Made by a program: the position numbers and the translations under genes. This document shows, piece after piece, positions 56,410-64,000 of a stretch of DNA of 64,000 bases; position 1 is the first letter of the stretch, and each line of letters starts with the position of its first letter. The notes beneath the pieces were generated by a model. It was given only the letters and a program-made list of their open reading frames with translations, did no database searches and was not told where the DNA came from. The stretch is from Candidatus Terasakiella magnetica (GTDB lineage: Bacteria; Pseudomonadota; Alphaproteobacteria; Rhodospirillales; Terasakiellaceae), in the NCBI RefSeq assembly GCF_900093605.1, contig NZ_FLYE01000001.1, positions 372,001-436,000 on the forward strand. The letters run 5' to 3'.

Positions 56410-56654
56410 CTCTACTTGTAGATATCAAACAGCTTTGGCACCTGAATACCGCCTCATTAGGTATGATAGATTGCGACAGATGATTTGATGAAGCCATTGC
56501 GCATTTGCCCCAATAGGCTTAAGTCATTGTTTTATATACTAACAATAAATTAATCGGTATTCGAGTGCCGATTTATCTTGAAATCAAGCTTGCACTCACG
56601 TATTTATGTGCCTAAATAACGTGGTACGCCACTCAGGTATTATGGAAAGAAACA

Positions 56655-57653
56655 ATGACCCCCACAATTTCTGCGACACCTCGCAACGACTGGACAACTG
56701 AAGAAGTTGAAGCACTTTTTGCACTTTCGTTCAATGACTTGCTGTTTCATGCACAATCTGTTCACCGCCAGAACTTTGACCCAAACCGTGTGCAACTGAG
56801 CACATTGTTAAACATCAAAACAGGTGGCTGTGCAGAAGATTGTAACTATTGTTCACAATCTGCCCATAACGACAGCGAGCTTAAAGCAGAAAAAATGGTT
56901 CCAACCGAGGAAGTCATTAAAGCCGCACAAGCTGCTAAAGAAGGCGGGGCAACTCGTTTTTGTATGGGCGCTGCTTGGAGCTCACCTAAAGACCGCGACA
57001 TGCCGGAAATCCTAAATATGGTGAAGTCCGTTAAAGGCCTTGGCATGGATACTTGCATGACCTTGGGCATGTTGTCTGATGACCAGACAGAACAGCTAAA
57101 AGAAGCGGGTCTGGATTATTATAACCACAATATCGATACTTCGCGTGAGTATTACGACAAAGTCGTTTCTACGCGTACATTTGATGACCGCCTCGCCACG
57201 TTAGATCGTTGCCGCGATAACGGGATCAAGCTTTGTACAGGTGGCATCATCGGTATGGGCGAGACCCAAAAAGACCGTGCTTCCATGATGGTGACCTTGG
57301 CAAACCTGCCAAAACACCCAGAAAGTATTCCCATTAATATGCTCATCCCCATTGAGGGCACGCCTTTTGAAGCAAAAGCGAAAATCGATCATTTCGATTT
57401 CGTAAAAACCATTGCTGTGGCTCGCATTGTGATGCCAGCCTCTTACGTTCGCCTAAGTGCTGGTCGTGAAGAAATGAGCGAAGAATTACAGTCGCTTTGC
57501 TTCTTTGCCGGGGCCAATTCCATGTTTTATGGGGATAAGTTGCTCACAACAGGCAACCAAGGTGTCGCAGCTGACCAAGATATGTTCACCCGCCTTGGCA
57601 TTGAGCCGGAAGAACACCGCGAAGGTAAGCCGATGTTAGAAGCAGGCGAGTAA
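56655..57653 (+). CDS. bioB: Biotin synthase
   Basis: Radical-SAM enzyme that closes the biotin thiophane ring. The 332 aa protein has the SAM cluster Cys59, Cys63 and Cys66 (CAEDCNYC), the [11 protein letters not shown] stretch near 97, [12 protein letters not shown] near 156, [10 protein letters not shown] near 194 and the late [19 protein letters not shown] region near 282, with conserved Arg for the [2Fe-2S] cluster. No other bio gene adjoins, so biotin genes are scattered. Followed by a hairpin element and a strong terminator. Confidence 0.97.
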   Translation: MTPTISATPRNDWTTEEVEALFALSFNDLLFHAQSVHRQNFDPNRVQLSTLLNIKTGGCAEDCNYCSQSAHNDSELKAEKMVPTEEVIKAAQAAKEGGATRFCMGAAWSSPKDRDMPEILNMVKSVKGLGMDTCMTLGMLSDDQTEQLKEAGLDYYNHNIDTSREYYDKVVSTRTFDDRLATLDRCRDNGIKLCTGGIIGMGETQKDRASMMVTLANLPKHPESIPINMLIPIEGTPFEAKAKIDHFDFVKTIAVARIVMPASYVRLSAGREEMSEELQSLCFFAGANSMFYGDKLLTTGNQGVAADQDMFTRLGIEPEEHREGKPMLEAGE

Positions 57654-57664
57654 GGTTCAAACCC

Positions 57665-57717
57665 GTCACTCTGGCGAAAGCCAGAGACTATGGTTTCTGG
57701 ATTTTTCGCCAGTATGA
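57665..57717. repeat. Dispersed hairpin element, copy C
   Basis: GTCA followed by CTCTGGC-GAAA-GCCAGAG (57669-57686, seven-base stem), then a decayed second half TTTCTGGATTTTTCGCCAGTATGA. It lies between bioB and the terminator in a convergent gap. It shares the GTCAT-CTGGC-GCCAG core with copies A, B and D. Confidence 0.72.
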
Positions 57718-57722
57718 ATAAT

Positions 57723-57766
57723 AAAAAAAGGCCGCTTAAGGGAATTCCTTGAAGCGGCCTTTTTTA
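57723..57766. terminator. Bidirectional terminator between bioB and dctM
   Basis: GGCCGCTTAAGG pairs with CCTTGAAGCGGCC (one unpaired G) around GAATT, spanning 57730-57760, with seven A before it and a T run after it. It can stop transcription from both sides of this convergent pair. Confidence 0.9.
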
Positions 57767-57783
57767 TTGTATGTATCTTTTAC

Positions 57784-59355
57784 TTATCCAAAGATCACAC
57801 TTGGTAACCATGTTGCAAGGCCCGGGAAGAAGGACAGTAACAACAGGCCGATGACCTGAATGATAATGAACGGGACAACACCTTTATAAATCTGCATGGT
57901 AGAGACCTCTTTGGGGGCCACACCGCGCAAGTAGAAAAGCGCAAAACCAAAAGGTGGTGTCAAAAACGATGTTTGCAAGTTCATCGCCATCATCACACCC
58001 AACCACACAGGGTTTAGATCCATCATCAAAAGAACAGGTGCAACGATCGGCACCACGACAAAGGTGATTTCGATAAAGTCCAAGAAGAAACCAAGGACAA
58101 ACATTACTGCCATCACCACCAGCATAGCCCCGACAACACCGCCGGGTAGATCGCTGAGCAATTCATGAACCATATCGTCCCCGCCAAGCCCACGAAAGAC
58201 GAGGGAGAAGACAGAAGCACCAATCAGGATCACAAACACCATGGAGGTAATATCCATTGTAGAGCGACAGACGGTTTGTAAAATGTTTGCATCCCACACC
58301 CGTTTTGCTGCCATAAAAATGCCAAAGGCCAGCACCAGTGAACATACAGAAACAGCAATGATCCCAAACATATTGGCGCCACTGGTTTCATTCATGCCCA
58401 AGCGCAGGTCCATTGTGTTGGTCATAAACAACATCACCACAAGAGCAAGACCCGCCCCGTAAAAGGGAATGCCATGGCTTTCATCAAGACGAAGGCCTGC
58501 CAATAACAAAGCACCGACAGAACCAACGGCGGCTGCTTCTGTTGGGGTCGCAACACCAGCCAAAATAGAACCAAGCACCGCAACAATCAAAATGATTGGC
58601 GGGATCAAGGCATGGGCGATGCGTTTACCCAAACCTTCTACATTGAGTTCTTCTTCTGGGATTGGGGGGGAGGTCTCAGGTTTGAACCAAGCCACCAGTA
58701 ATTGATAGGTAATATACATACCCACAAGACCAAGGCCCGGAATTAAGGCCCCGGCAAACAAATCCCCAACCGAAACCGGTTCTGGTGAAAAGTTCCCTAG
58801 CGAGCGTTGCGCATCTGAATAAGCATTTGAAATCTGATCGCCCAAAAGCACAAGTACGATGGAAGGCGGAATGATTTGCCCCAATGTTCCCGCCGCACAA
58901 ATCGACCCACATGCCAGTGAGGGATTATAGCCACGTTTCAACATGGTCGGTAAAGACAGCAAACCCATGGTGACAACCGTTGCGCCCACAATCCCGGTTG
59001 AAGCCGCCAATAAAGCCCCAACAATTGAGACTGAAACGCCCAAACCACCGCGCAGGGAACCAAACAACATGCCCATACTATCAAGCAGTTCTTCTGCCAC
59101 CTTGGATCGCTCTAACATCACCCCCATGAAAATGAAGAGGGGGACGGCGATCAAAACCTCATTGGTCATGGCATTGCCAAAAATACGTGATGGCAGCGCG
59201 CCAAAGAGGGACCAGCTAAAGACGTCCGTTGCAACCCCCATGGCGGCAAAGAAAATACTTGTGCCTGCTAGGGTAAAGGCCACCGGGAAGCCAAGCATTA
59301 AAAAGCCACAAGTGACCACAAACATGGCGAGACATAAAATTTCTGCAATTTCCAT
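57784..59355 (-). CDS. dctM: TRAP transporter large permease (DctM family)
   Basis: Main channel of a tripartite ATP-independent periplasmic transporter, driven by an ion gradient. The 523 aa protein has about 12-13 hydrophobic helices with the family motifs GFPVAFTLAG near residue 22, PLFIFMGVMLERS near 73, GTLGQIIPPSIVLVLLG near 154 and the late FLDFIEITFVVVPIVAPVL segment. The ATG at 59355 has GAGG 10 bases upstream; the TTG at 59361 overlaps the dctQ stop but lies too near that GAGG. Last gene of dctP-dctQ-dctM. Confidence 0.95.
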   Translation of the reverse strand: MEIAEILCLAMFVVTCGFLMLGFPVAFTLAGTSIFFAAMGVATDVFSWSLFGALPSRIFGNAMTNEVLIAVPLFIFMGVMLERSKVAEELLDSMGMLFGSLRGGLGVSVSIVGALLAASTGIVGATVVTMGLLSLPTMLKRGYNPSLACGSICAAGTLGQIIPPSIVLVLLGDQISNAYSDAQRSLGNFSPEPVSVGDLFAGALIPGLGLVGMYITYQLLVAWFKPETSPPIPEEELNVEGLGKRIAHALIPPIILIVAVLGSILAGVATPTEAAAVGSVGALLLAGLRLDESHGIPFYGAGLALVVMLFMTNTMDLRLGMNETSGANMFGIIAVSVCSLVLAFGIFMAAKRVWDANILQTVCRSTMDITSMVFVILIGASVFSLVFRGLGGDDMVHELLSDLPGGVVGAMLVVMAVMFVLGFFLDFIEITFVVVPIVAPVLLMMDLNPVWLGVMMAMNLQTSFLTPPFGFALFYLRGVAPKEVSTMQIYKGVVPFIIIQVIGLLLLSFFPGLATWLPSVIFG

Positions 59356-59357
59356 GA

Positions 59358-59903
59358 TCAAGGCACCTCGTGAACTTCATGGTCTTCTTCTGGCACCAGC
59401 GCCCCTTTAAGAATAAGGAACGAGCGCAGAGCCATAGCAATGCCTTGCAAGGCCAAAAGAACACAGAAAACCAGAATAATCGATTTTAAAATAAATAAAG
59501 CATGGATACCGCTGGTTTCTTTAGAGCCTTCAAAAATAGCCCAAGAATCAATCACGTAATCCCATGATGACGTAAAAATCAAAAGACAGACAGGAAGCAA
59601 CAAAAAGACAACGCCAAAAAGATCGATGATGGCTTTATTCCTGATACTGGCTTCGCGATAAAAAACATCGACCCGAACATGACCATTATGGAGCAACGTA
59701 TATCCAGCGCCGACCATAAAAAGGAACGAATGCATATAAACAACTGATTCCTGCATCATAATGGAACCGATGCCGAAAACGTAGCGCATGACAACGACGG
59801 AGAATTGTGTAACCACCATGATTACAGCCAACCACGCAACCGTTTTACCGACTGTCTGGTTAAGCCCGTCAATGGCGCGCATCAAAGCCGCAAGAGACCC
59901 CAA
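59358..59903 (-). CDS. dctQ: TRAP transporter small permease (DctQ family)
   Basis: Small membrane subunit of the TRAP transporter. The 181 aa protein has four hydrophobic helices (about residues 17-36, 52-70, 92-112 and 133-165) and the family pattern MQESVVYMHSFLFMVGAGYTLLHNGHVRVDVFY near the second helix. The start is taken as TTG at 59903: AGGAG lies seven bases upstream, better than for the ATG seven codons later. It lies between dctP and dctM. A hairpin upstream probably lowers its level relative to dctP. Confidence 0.93.
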   Translation of the reverse strand: MGSLAALMRAIDGLNQTVGKTVAWLAVIMVVTQFSVVVMRYVFGIGSIMMQESVVYMHSFLFMVGAGYTLLHNGHVRVDVFYREASIRNKAIIDLFGVVFLLLPVCLLIFTSSWDYVIDSWAIFEGSKETSGIHALFILKSIILVFCVLLALQGIAMALRSFLILKGALVPEEDHEVHEVP

Positions 59904-60003
59904 GGATTTTCTCCTAAGTTTATAACTGCCAGCCTCGTTTACCTGATAAGCTAGCCCCTGATTGACTTGCTATTATCATAGAAGTGATGACTGAAATTGA
60001 TAC

Positions 60004-60040
60004 AATAAGGGCGATTTCGCCGAAGCAAAACCGCCCTATT
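60004..60040 (-). terminator. Intercistronic hairpin between dctP and dctQ
   Basis: Read leftward, AATAGGGCG (60040-60032) pairs with CGCCCTTATT (60013-60004), one bulged base, with a small inner stem in the loop. It lies 10 bases after dctP and about 100 before dctQ. It lacks a long U run, so it likely protects the dctP mRNA end and weakens read-through, giving more binding protein than permease. Confidence 0.55.
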
Positions 60041-60049
60041 TTGTAGATA

Positions 60050-61183
60050 TTATTCGTACTTGAATGGAAGCTGACGTGCTTCCCAGAAAGCGCGATCAGA
60101 CAAGTCTGACCAACCCATTGCTTTCTTACGGAAGGCTGCAAAATTCTCAAAGATTTTGCCTGTCACTTCATCACCTGCTGCAACTTCGCGCATAACTTCA
60201 CCAGCAGCATTGCCGATTTCAGTCATGATATCATCGTTGAATTTGCGCAGCTGAACACCATGTTGAGACAACAAGACATCAAGGCTGTCACCATTACGGG
60301 CGTTAAATTCAGCCATCATGAAGTTGTTTTCAGCCATTGTTGCGTTGCGTACAATCTCTTGATGGGCAGAGCTCAAAGAGTTCCAGACATCAAGGTTCAC
60401 ACCGCAAGACAATGTAGAGCCTGGCTCGTGGAAACCTGGGTAGTAATAGTATTTGGTCACTTTATAGAAACCAAAGGCCAGATCGTTCCATGGGCCAACC
60501 CATTCTGTTGCATCGATTGCACCAGATTGCAGAGATGGGAAAATCTCACCACCGGGCAGGGATACCGCAGCAGCACCCAAACGGCGAAGCACTTCACCAC
60601 CCAGACCCGGCATACGGATTTTAAGACCTTTAAGGTCTTCTACAGTGTTGATTTCTTTGTTGAACCAACCGCCCATTTGCACACCTGTGTTACCACAAGC
60701 AAAGGGCTTGATGTTAAATTTGGCAGAAAGATCATCCCAAAGTTCCTGACCACCACCATGGTGAATCCATGCATCCATCTCACCAGCTGTCAGACCGTAA
60801 GGAACCGCTGTAAAGAAGTTGAATGCCTTATGCTTACCTTGCCAGTAATATTCAGCAGCATGGTACATATCTGCTGTACCACTAGATACCGCATCAAATG
60901 ATTCAAATGGGGGGACAAGTTCACCCGCTGCAAACAGTTTAACGGTTAGCTCACCATCAGACATGTCTGTAATTCGTTTTGCTGCACGTGCTGCACCAGT
61001 ACCAAGGCCGGGGAAATTCTTCGGCCAAGTGGTTACCATTTTCAGTTCACGTTTTTTCTTCATCACTGCAGGTGCTGCAGGCTTAGCTTCTTTCTTATCC
61101 TCGCCACATGCTGATAGTGCAATTGCTCCTGCACCCAATGCTACACCGCTGGCAGCTCCGGATAGAAAATCACGACGCTTCAT
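60050..61183 (-). CDS. TRAP transporter periplasmic binding protein (TakP/DctP type)
   Basis: Solute receptor of the TRAP transporter. The 377 aa protein begins with a twin-arginine signal (KRRDFLSGAASG) that ends in a lipobox (ALSAC, Cys near residue 26), so it is probably a Tat-exported lipoprotein. The fold matches the TakP group: GTADMYHAAEYYWQGK, WFNKEINTVEDLKGLKIRMPG, ATEWVGPWNDLAFGFYKVTKYYYYPG-like region and a C-terminal long helix. Related TakP binds 2-oxo acids with sodium. GGGAGG precedes the ATG. First gene of the operon. Confidence 0.93.
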   Translation of the reverse strand: MKRRDFLSGAASGVALGAGAIALSACGEDKKEAKPAAPAVMKKKRELKMVTTWPKNFPGLGTGAARAAKRITDMSDGELTVKLFAAGELVPPFESFDAVSSGTADMYHAAEYYWQGKHKAFNFFTAVPYGLTAGEMDAWIHHGGGQELWDDLSAKFNIKPFACGNTGVQMGGWFNKEINTVEDLKGLKIRMPGLGGEVLRRLGAAAVSLPGGEIFPSLQSGAIDATEWVGPWNDLAFGFYKVTKYYYYPGFHEPGSTLSCGVNLDVWNSLSSAHQEIVRNATMAENNFMMAEFNARNGDSLDVLLSQHGVQLRKFNDDIMTEIGNAAGEVMREVAAGDEVTGKIFENFAAFRKKAMGWSDLSDRAFWEARQLPFKYE

Positions 61184-61216
61184 GTGAAAACCTCCCTAAT
61201 CACATTAAAATTCTTT

Positions 61217-61235
61217 CCTGAAAATTATCTTCAGG
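61217..61235 (-). promoter_or_regulatory. Inverted repeat upstream of dctP
   Basis: CCTGAA (61217-61222) and TTCAGG (61230-61235) with a seven-base gap form a perfect 6-base dyad 34 bases before the dctP start. It fits an operator of a dimeric regulator. No regulator gene is adjacent; promoter boxes are unclear. Confidence 0.4.
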
Positions 61236-61352
61236 CTTTGGTCTTACATAACCAATAAGTATTCAGCTTACGCTTGCTGAGAATGACATGCAATTAAAAG
61301 AGTGTACCTATTAATGCGTACTGCATTGCAATATTTAGGTTTTTTGTAAGTA

Positions 61353-62075
61353 TTAGTCGGTATCCAGCGCAACCCATTGGCCATCGACACAGCCTTCAAG
61401 GGGGGCATAACGCTCTTTATAGGACATTTTGCGACAATCCTTAATCAGATAGCCGAGATACACATAAGGGAGATTTTGCGCAACAGTTTCACCAATGGCC
61501 CACAGCACCATATAATTACCCATACCACTATATTTCTTATCTTCATCAAAGAAGCTGTAAACAGCAGATAGACCGTCATCCAGATGATCTAATAATAAAG
61601 TGGCAACAAGCTTACCTTCATCGCGAAACTCAATGATAGAGGTTTCAACAGGTGTTTCTTCCACCATGGAACGATAATCAAAGAAATCCATAGAGGCCAT
61701 GTCACCATCGCCGTGGCGTTTTCTCTGATATTTTTCAAAAAGGATAAATTGTTCTTGTGTGGCAAGGGGCGCGCAGAACTCAACACTTAGTTTGGAGAAT
61801 TTTTTCTCAACTCTGCGCCAGCGCCCAGAAAAATCAAAATGTGCCGCATCAACACGCACAGGAATGCAGGCTGAACAATTTGGGCATACAGGCGCATAGG
61901 CCATATAGTGACTGCGACGAAAACCACCTTTAGATAGGGCATTGTGAAGTGTATTGGCATCCTTACCGCTTAGCTCTGTCACAATACGGCGCTCAACCTG
62001 ACCTTCCAGATACGGACAGGTGAGGGGAGATGTCGTATAGAAAAAGACCTTTGACTGGGCACGATCCGGGCGCAT
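61353..62075 (-). CDS. bpt: Aspartate/glutamate leucyltransferase (Ate/Bpt)
   Basis: Adds leucine from tRNA to N-terminal Asp or Glu of proteins, marking them for ClpAP decay in the N-end rule. The 240 aa protein has FFYTTSPLTCPYLEGQVERRI (starting near residue 11), the CPNCSACIPVRV motif near 64, FEKYQRKRHGDG near 111 and YLGYLIKDCRKMSYKERYAP near 207, typical of bacterial Ate. It lies 20 bases after an RDD-domain gene, a usual neighbour in Rhodospirillales. ClpS and ClpA are not in this window. Confidence 0.94.
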   Translation of the reverse strand: MRPDRAQSKVFFYTTSPLTCPYLEGQVERRIVTELSGKDANTLHNALSKGGFRRSHYMAYAPVCPNCSACIPVRVDAAHFDFSGRWRRVEKKFSKLSVEFCAPLATQEQFILFEKYQRKRHGDGDMASMDFFDYRSMVEETPVETSIIEFRDEGKLVATLLLDHLDDGLSAVYSFFDEDKKYSGMGNYMVLWAIGETVAQNLPYVYLGYLIKDCRKMSYKERYAPLEGCVDGQWVALDTD

Positions 62076-62095
62076 GTCTCACTCAAATAAATTTA

Positions 62096-62593
62096 TTAAT
62101 CCCGCTCAGGGATATTAAGCACTAACGTCCCTGCAAGTATATCATGAAGACAGCGTCTGCGAATATTAAACAAACAGACAAGCAGAATAAAAAAGCTTGT
62201 TGGCGGTACAGTTAGGAAAAAGAGAGCCGATTGTATAAAGGCCTGCGTCATCTCTGGGCGTTGCCCATCCGTGCGATAAACCCGAATGCCAACAAAACGC
62301 ATACCAAAGGTCGCGCTTTTGGAAGACCCGATCAAAACGGTATGATAGACAATGGGGATGAGGGCAAACAAAGCCATCATAGGGGCAAACAACAGGCCAA
62401 AACTCATTACGCCAACAATTGCTGCAATCACCACACCAACAGCGCCCAAAGCAAAACAAACGATAAAATCAATCACATAGGCAATGATTCTCTTTTGTGA
62501 AATCCCGTCATAATATTCCGGTTGATCAACAGGATCAGGTCCAACAGCTTGTTTGTTATCCCCTGAATATGCACCAGATTGCGAACCAAACAT
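62096..62593 (-). CDS. RDD family membrane protein
   Basis: Inner-membrane protein of 165 aa with the RDD domain: YYDGISQKRIIAYVIDFIVC near residue 27 and FGMRFVGIRVYRTDG near 95, with two to three membrane segments and a polar, glycine-rich N-terminus. RDD proteins are of uncertain role, sometimes linked to transport or ion exchange. AGGGGAAATA precedes the ATG. First gene of the pair with bpt. Confidence 0.88.
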   Translation of the reverse strand: MFGSQSGAYSGDNKQAVGPDPVDQPEYYDGISQKRIIAYVIDFIVCFALGAVGVVIAAIVGVMSFGLLFAPMMALFALIPIVYHTVLIGSSKSATFGMRFVGIRVYRTDGQRPEMTQAFIQSALFFLTVPPTSFFILLVCLFNIRRRCLHDILAGTLVLNIPERD

Positions 62594-62723
62594 TATTTCC
62601 CCTCAAAACGACCTTGATGATTACTTATATAAAATATAGCGGATAAGAATGATTAAACAAGTTATTGACGGTTGTTCTTTCTATCTCTATTGAATCATTC
62701 AAGATAACGTTCGAGGTAAGAAG

Positions 62724-63197
62724 ATGAGTTTTGACCAAAGAGAGTTTCGTGATGCGCTTGGTAAATTTGCCACGGGGATCACTGTCGTCACCACAAAAAC
62801 GGCTGATGATCAAAACATCGGTGTCACGATCAACTCGTTTGCTTCTGTCTCGCTAGAGCCGCCTTTGGTTCTATTCTCCCTTAAGACAGAGAGTAACCTC
62901 ACGGATGTTTTTCTAAACCAGCCTAATTTTAATATTTGCATCCTTTCAGAGACCCAAGAAAATGTCTCCAACCTGTTTGCAGGCCCAGAAGAAGACAAGT
63001 TTTCAAAGGTTGACTGGACAGAAGGTGAAAACGGCAGCCCCGTCCTTAAGGGGACACTTGCCACATTAGAATGTAAACGCGCAGAAACACATAAAGGTGG
63101 CGACCACACCATCTTCGTTGGTGAAGTTACAAATATGGACCTGCAAGACAATGGCGGGCCTTTGCTATACTTCCAAGGCGGATATAAAACACTGTAA
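62724..63197 (+). CDS. Flavin reductase-like (FMN-binding split barrel) protein
   Basis: Probably reduces FMN or FAD with NAD(P)H for a partner oxygenase. The 157 aa protein matches the flavin reductase domain: FRDALGKFATGITVVTT (residues 8-24), INSFASVSLEPPLVLFSL (about 37-54), FNICILSE near 73 and HTIFVGEV near 130, ending YFQGGYKTL. No two-component monooxygenase is next to it, so the partner is unknown. An AGGT ribosome site precedes the ATG. Convergent with the crotonase gene. Confidence 0.88.
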   Translation: MSFDQREFRDALGKFATGITVVTTKTADDQNIGVTINSFASVSLEPPLVLFSLKTESNLTDVFLNQPNFNICILSETQENVSNLFAGPEEDKFSKVDWTEGENGSPVLKGTLATLECKRAETHKGGDHTIFVGEVTNMDLQDNGGPLLYFQGGYKTL

Positions 63198-63204
63198 AAA
63201 TAGT

Positions 63205-63226
63205 TTCTGGCCCGCGCCAGAATGAC
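63205..63226. repeat. Dispersed hairpin element, copy D (half unit)
   Basis: TTCTGGC-CCGC-GCCAGAA (63205-63222, seven-base stem) followed by TGAC; reverse complement begins GTCATTCTGGC like copies A-C. It lies in a convergent gap, eight bases after the flavin reductase stop and eight before the end of the crotonase gene, and may act as terminator for both. Confidence 0.72.
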
Positions 63227-63233
63227 AAAGCGC

Positions 63234-64000
63234 TTACTTGGCCTTAAAGATCGGCTTCTTCTTTTCCATAAAGGCGCGATAGCCATTTTGGTAATCTTCT
63301 GAATCACAGGTCGAGAAAGCTTCATCTAGCTCTTCTTGCGTTAAAGGAGAGGGCTGTTTTAAGCGTGAGACCATCTTTTTATGCAGGCGCGCTGCCAGTG
63401 GGGCACCTTTGGCAATACGTTCTGCGCAAAGCTTGGCTTCTTCTTCAACTTCCCAATCTTCTACAATACGGTTGATCATGCCCACACGCAGGGCATAGTC
63501 CGCATCAACCACACGGCCTTCCAGCAAAAGCTCTAACATCACAGCCGGGCTGACAAGGCGCAAGATGGCATCCAGTTCAGGATAAGCCAATGTGTGGCCC
63601 AAACGGTTGATCGGCACACCAAAACGAGAACTTTCCCCAGCGATGCGCATATCACACGCACATGCAATTTCCAGCCCGCCACCAGTACAAGCCCCTTTGA
63701 TCATGGCAAGTGTTGGATGGCGACATTCTTCAATAGCCTTTACCGTGCGCGTCACAATCTCGCCATATGCTTTGGCTTGGGCAGCACTTGAGCGTTCTTC
63801 AGGAAATTCCCCAATATCAGCACCTGCGGCAAAGGCCTCATCGCCCGCACCGCGCAAGATGATACAGCGCAGATCATTATCGGCTGAAAGTTCTTCCATT
63901 ACATCGCCAAGCTTTTGCCAAGCGGGCTTGGTCAAGGCATTGCGTTTTTCAGGATTATTGATCGTTACGGTGGCGATTGTGCCATCACGTTGCAGCAAAA
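63234..64000 (-). CDS. Enoyl-CoA hydratase/isomerase (crotonase) family, 5' partial
   Basis: Crotonase-fold enzyme acting on acyl-CoA esters. At least 254 residues are visible: TVTINNPEKRNAL near the start, the CoA oxyanion loop AFAAGADIGEF near residue 56, ACTGGGLEIACACDMRIA near 104 and the catalytic-region FGVPINRLGHT near 126. The last in-frame start in view is a TTG at 63998, but the reading runs off the window and relatives have a few more residues, so the start is outside. The active-site acids differ from typical hydratase, so substrate and reaction are open. Convergent with the flavin reductase. Confidence 0.9.
   Translation of the reverse strand, partial: LLQRDGTIATVTINNPEKRNALTKPAWQKLGDVMEELSADNDLRCIILRGAGDEAFAAGADIGEFPEERSSAAQAKAYGEIVTRTVKAIEECRHPTLAMIKGACTGGGLEIACACDMRIAGESSRFGVPINRLGHTLAYPELDAILRLVSPAVMLELLLEGRVVDADYALRVGMINRIVEDWEVEEEAKLCAERIAKGAPLAARLHKKMVSRLKQPSPLTQEELDEAFSTCDSEDYQNGYRAFMEKKKPIFKAK

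Noticed and set aside
56377-56654. A BioR operator before bioB
   Set aside because: No TTATMKATAA-like palindrome was found; only a 6-base inverted repeat of unknown role is present.

Overview
The window looks like a chromosomal segment of a marine-type, Gram-negative alphaproteobacterium, most plausibly a member of the Rhodospirillales (Terasakiella or Magnetovibrio-like; a guess from gene order and protein style, not checked by search). The supporting signs are a GTTC-N7-GTTC LexA box, the block trpE / trpGDC-moaC-moeA-lexA-comEC, a lipoyl domain fused to the pyruvate dehydrogenase E1 beta subunit, DUF4169, a short Ate/Bpt protein and RpoZ followed by a single Rsh. Nearly all of it is ordinary core genome. 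I saw no rRNA, tRNA, CRISPR, transposase, integrase or phage gene.

Layout. 1-6667: partial comEC, then, leftward, trpG-trpD-trpC-moaC-moeA and SOS-controlled lexA. 6752-10885: a rightward copper cassette (CueR operator, copA, cueR, a divergent polysaccharide deacetylase, copZ) that sits between trpG and trpE and so splits the anthranilate synthase genes. 10900-14281: trpE and ppiD, leftward. 14472-21271: tpiA, secG, pyrG, kdsA, an orphan binding protein, eno, ftsB and an ABM-domain protein. 21657-26799: the pyruvate dehydrogenase operon pdhA-pdhB-pdhC-lpd. 26978-32264: arsM, lipA, a RatA/Coq10 protein, pncC and pgpA (leftward), and an M23 peptidase-bactofilin pair. 32314-35852: slt, a haloacid dehalogenase and an alpha/beta hydrolase, leftward. 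36073-39404: dapA-smpB and a chemoreceptor.

39482-40843 is the least explained part: a small secreted protein made of seven NPCxAK hexapeptides, followed by two unrecognised exported or membrane proteins. 40928-44067: DUF4169, thrH, family 5 uracil-DNA glycosylase, a NYN-domain protein, folK and rpoZ. 44081-50689: rsh, a DUF2062 protein, pdxJ, acpS, lepB, rnc, era and a small membrane protein. 50704-57653: an unknown cytosolic protein, a TPR-glycosyltransferase, recO, parC and bioB. 57784-61183: a TRAP transporter (dctM, dctQ, Tat-lipoprotein dctP/takP). 61353-64000: ate, an RDD protein, a flavin reductase and a partial enoyl-CoA hydratase.

Joint functions. PDH needs lipoate, and lipA lies just beyond arsM. 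The copper cassette combines sensor, chaperone and exporter. rpoZ-rsh links RNA polymerase to the stringent response. A family of short CTGGC/GCCAG hairpins occurs at four gene ends. The most novel-looking objects are the NPCxAK protein with its neighbours, the copper cassette inside the trp block with an envelope deacetylase embedded in it, and the hairpin family.
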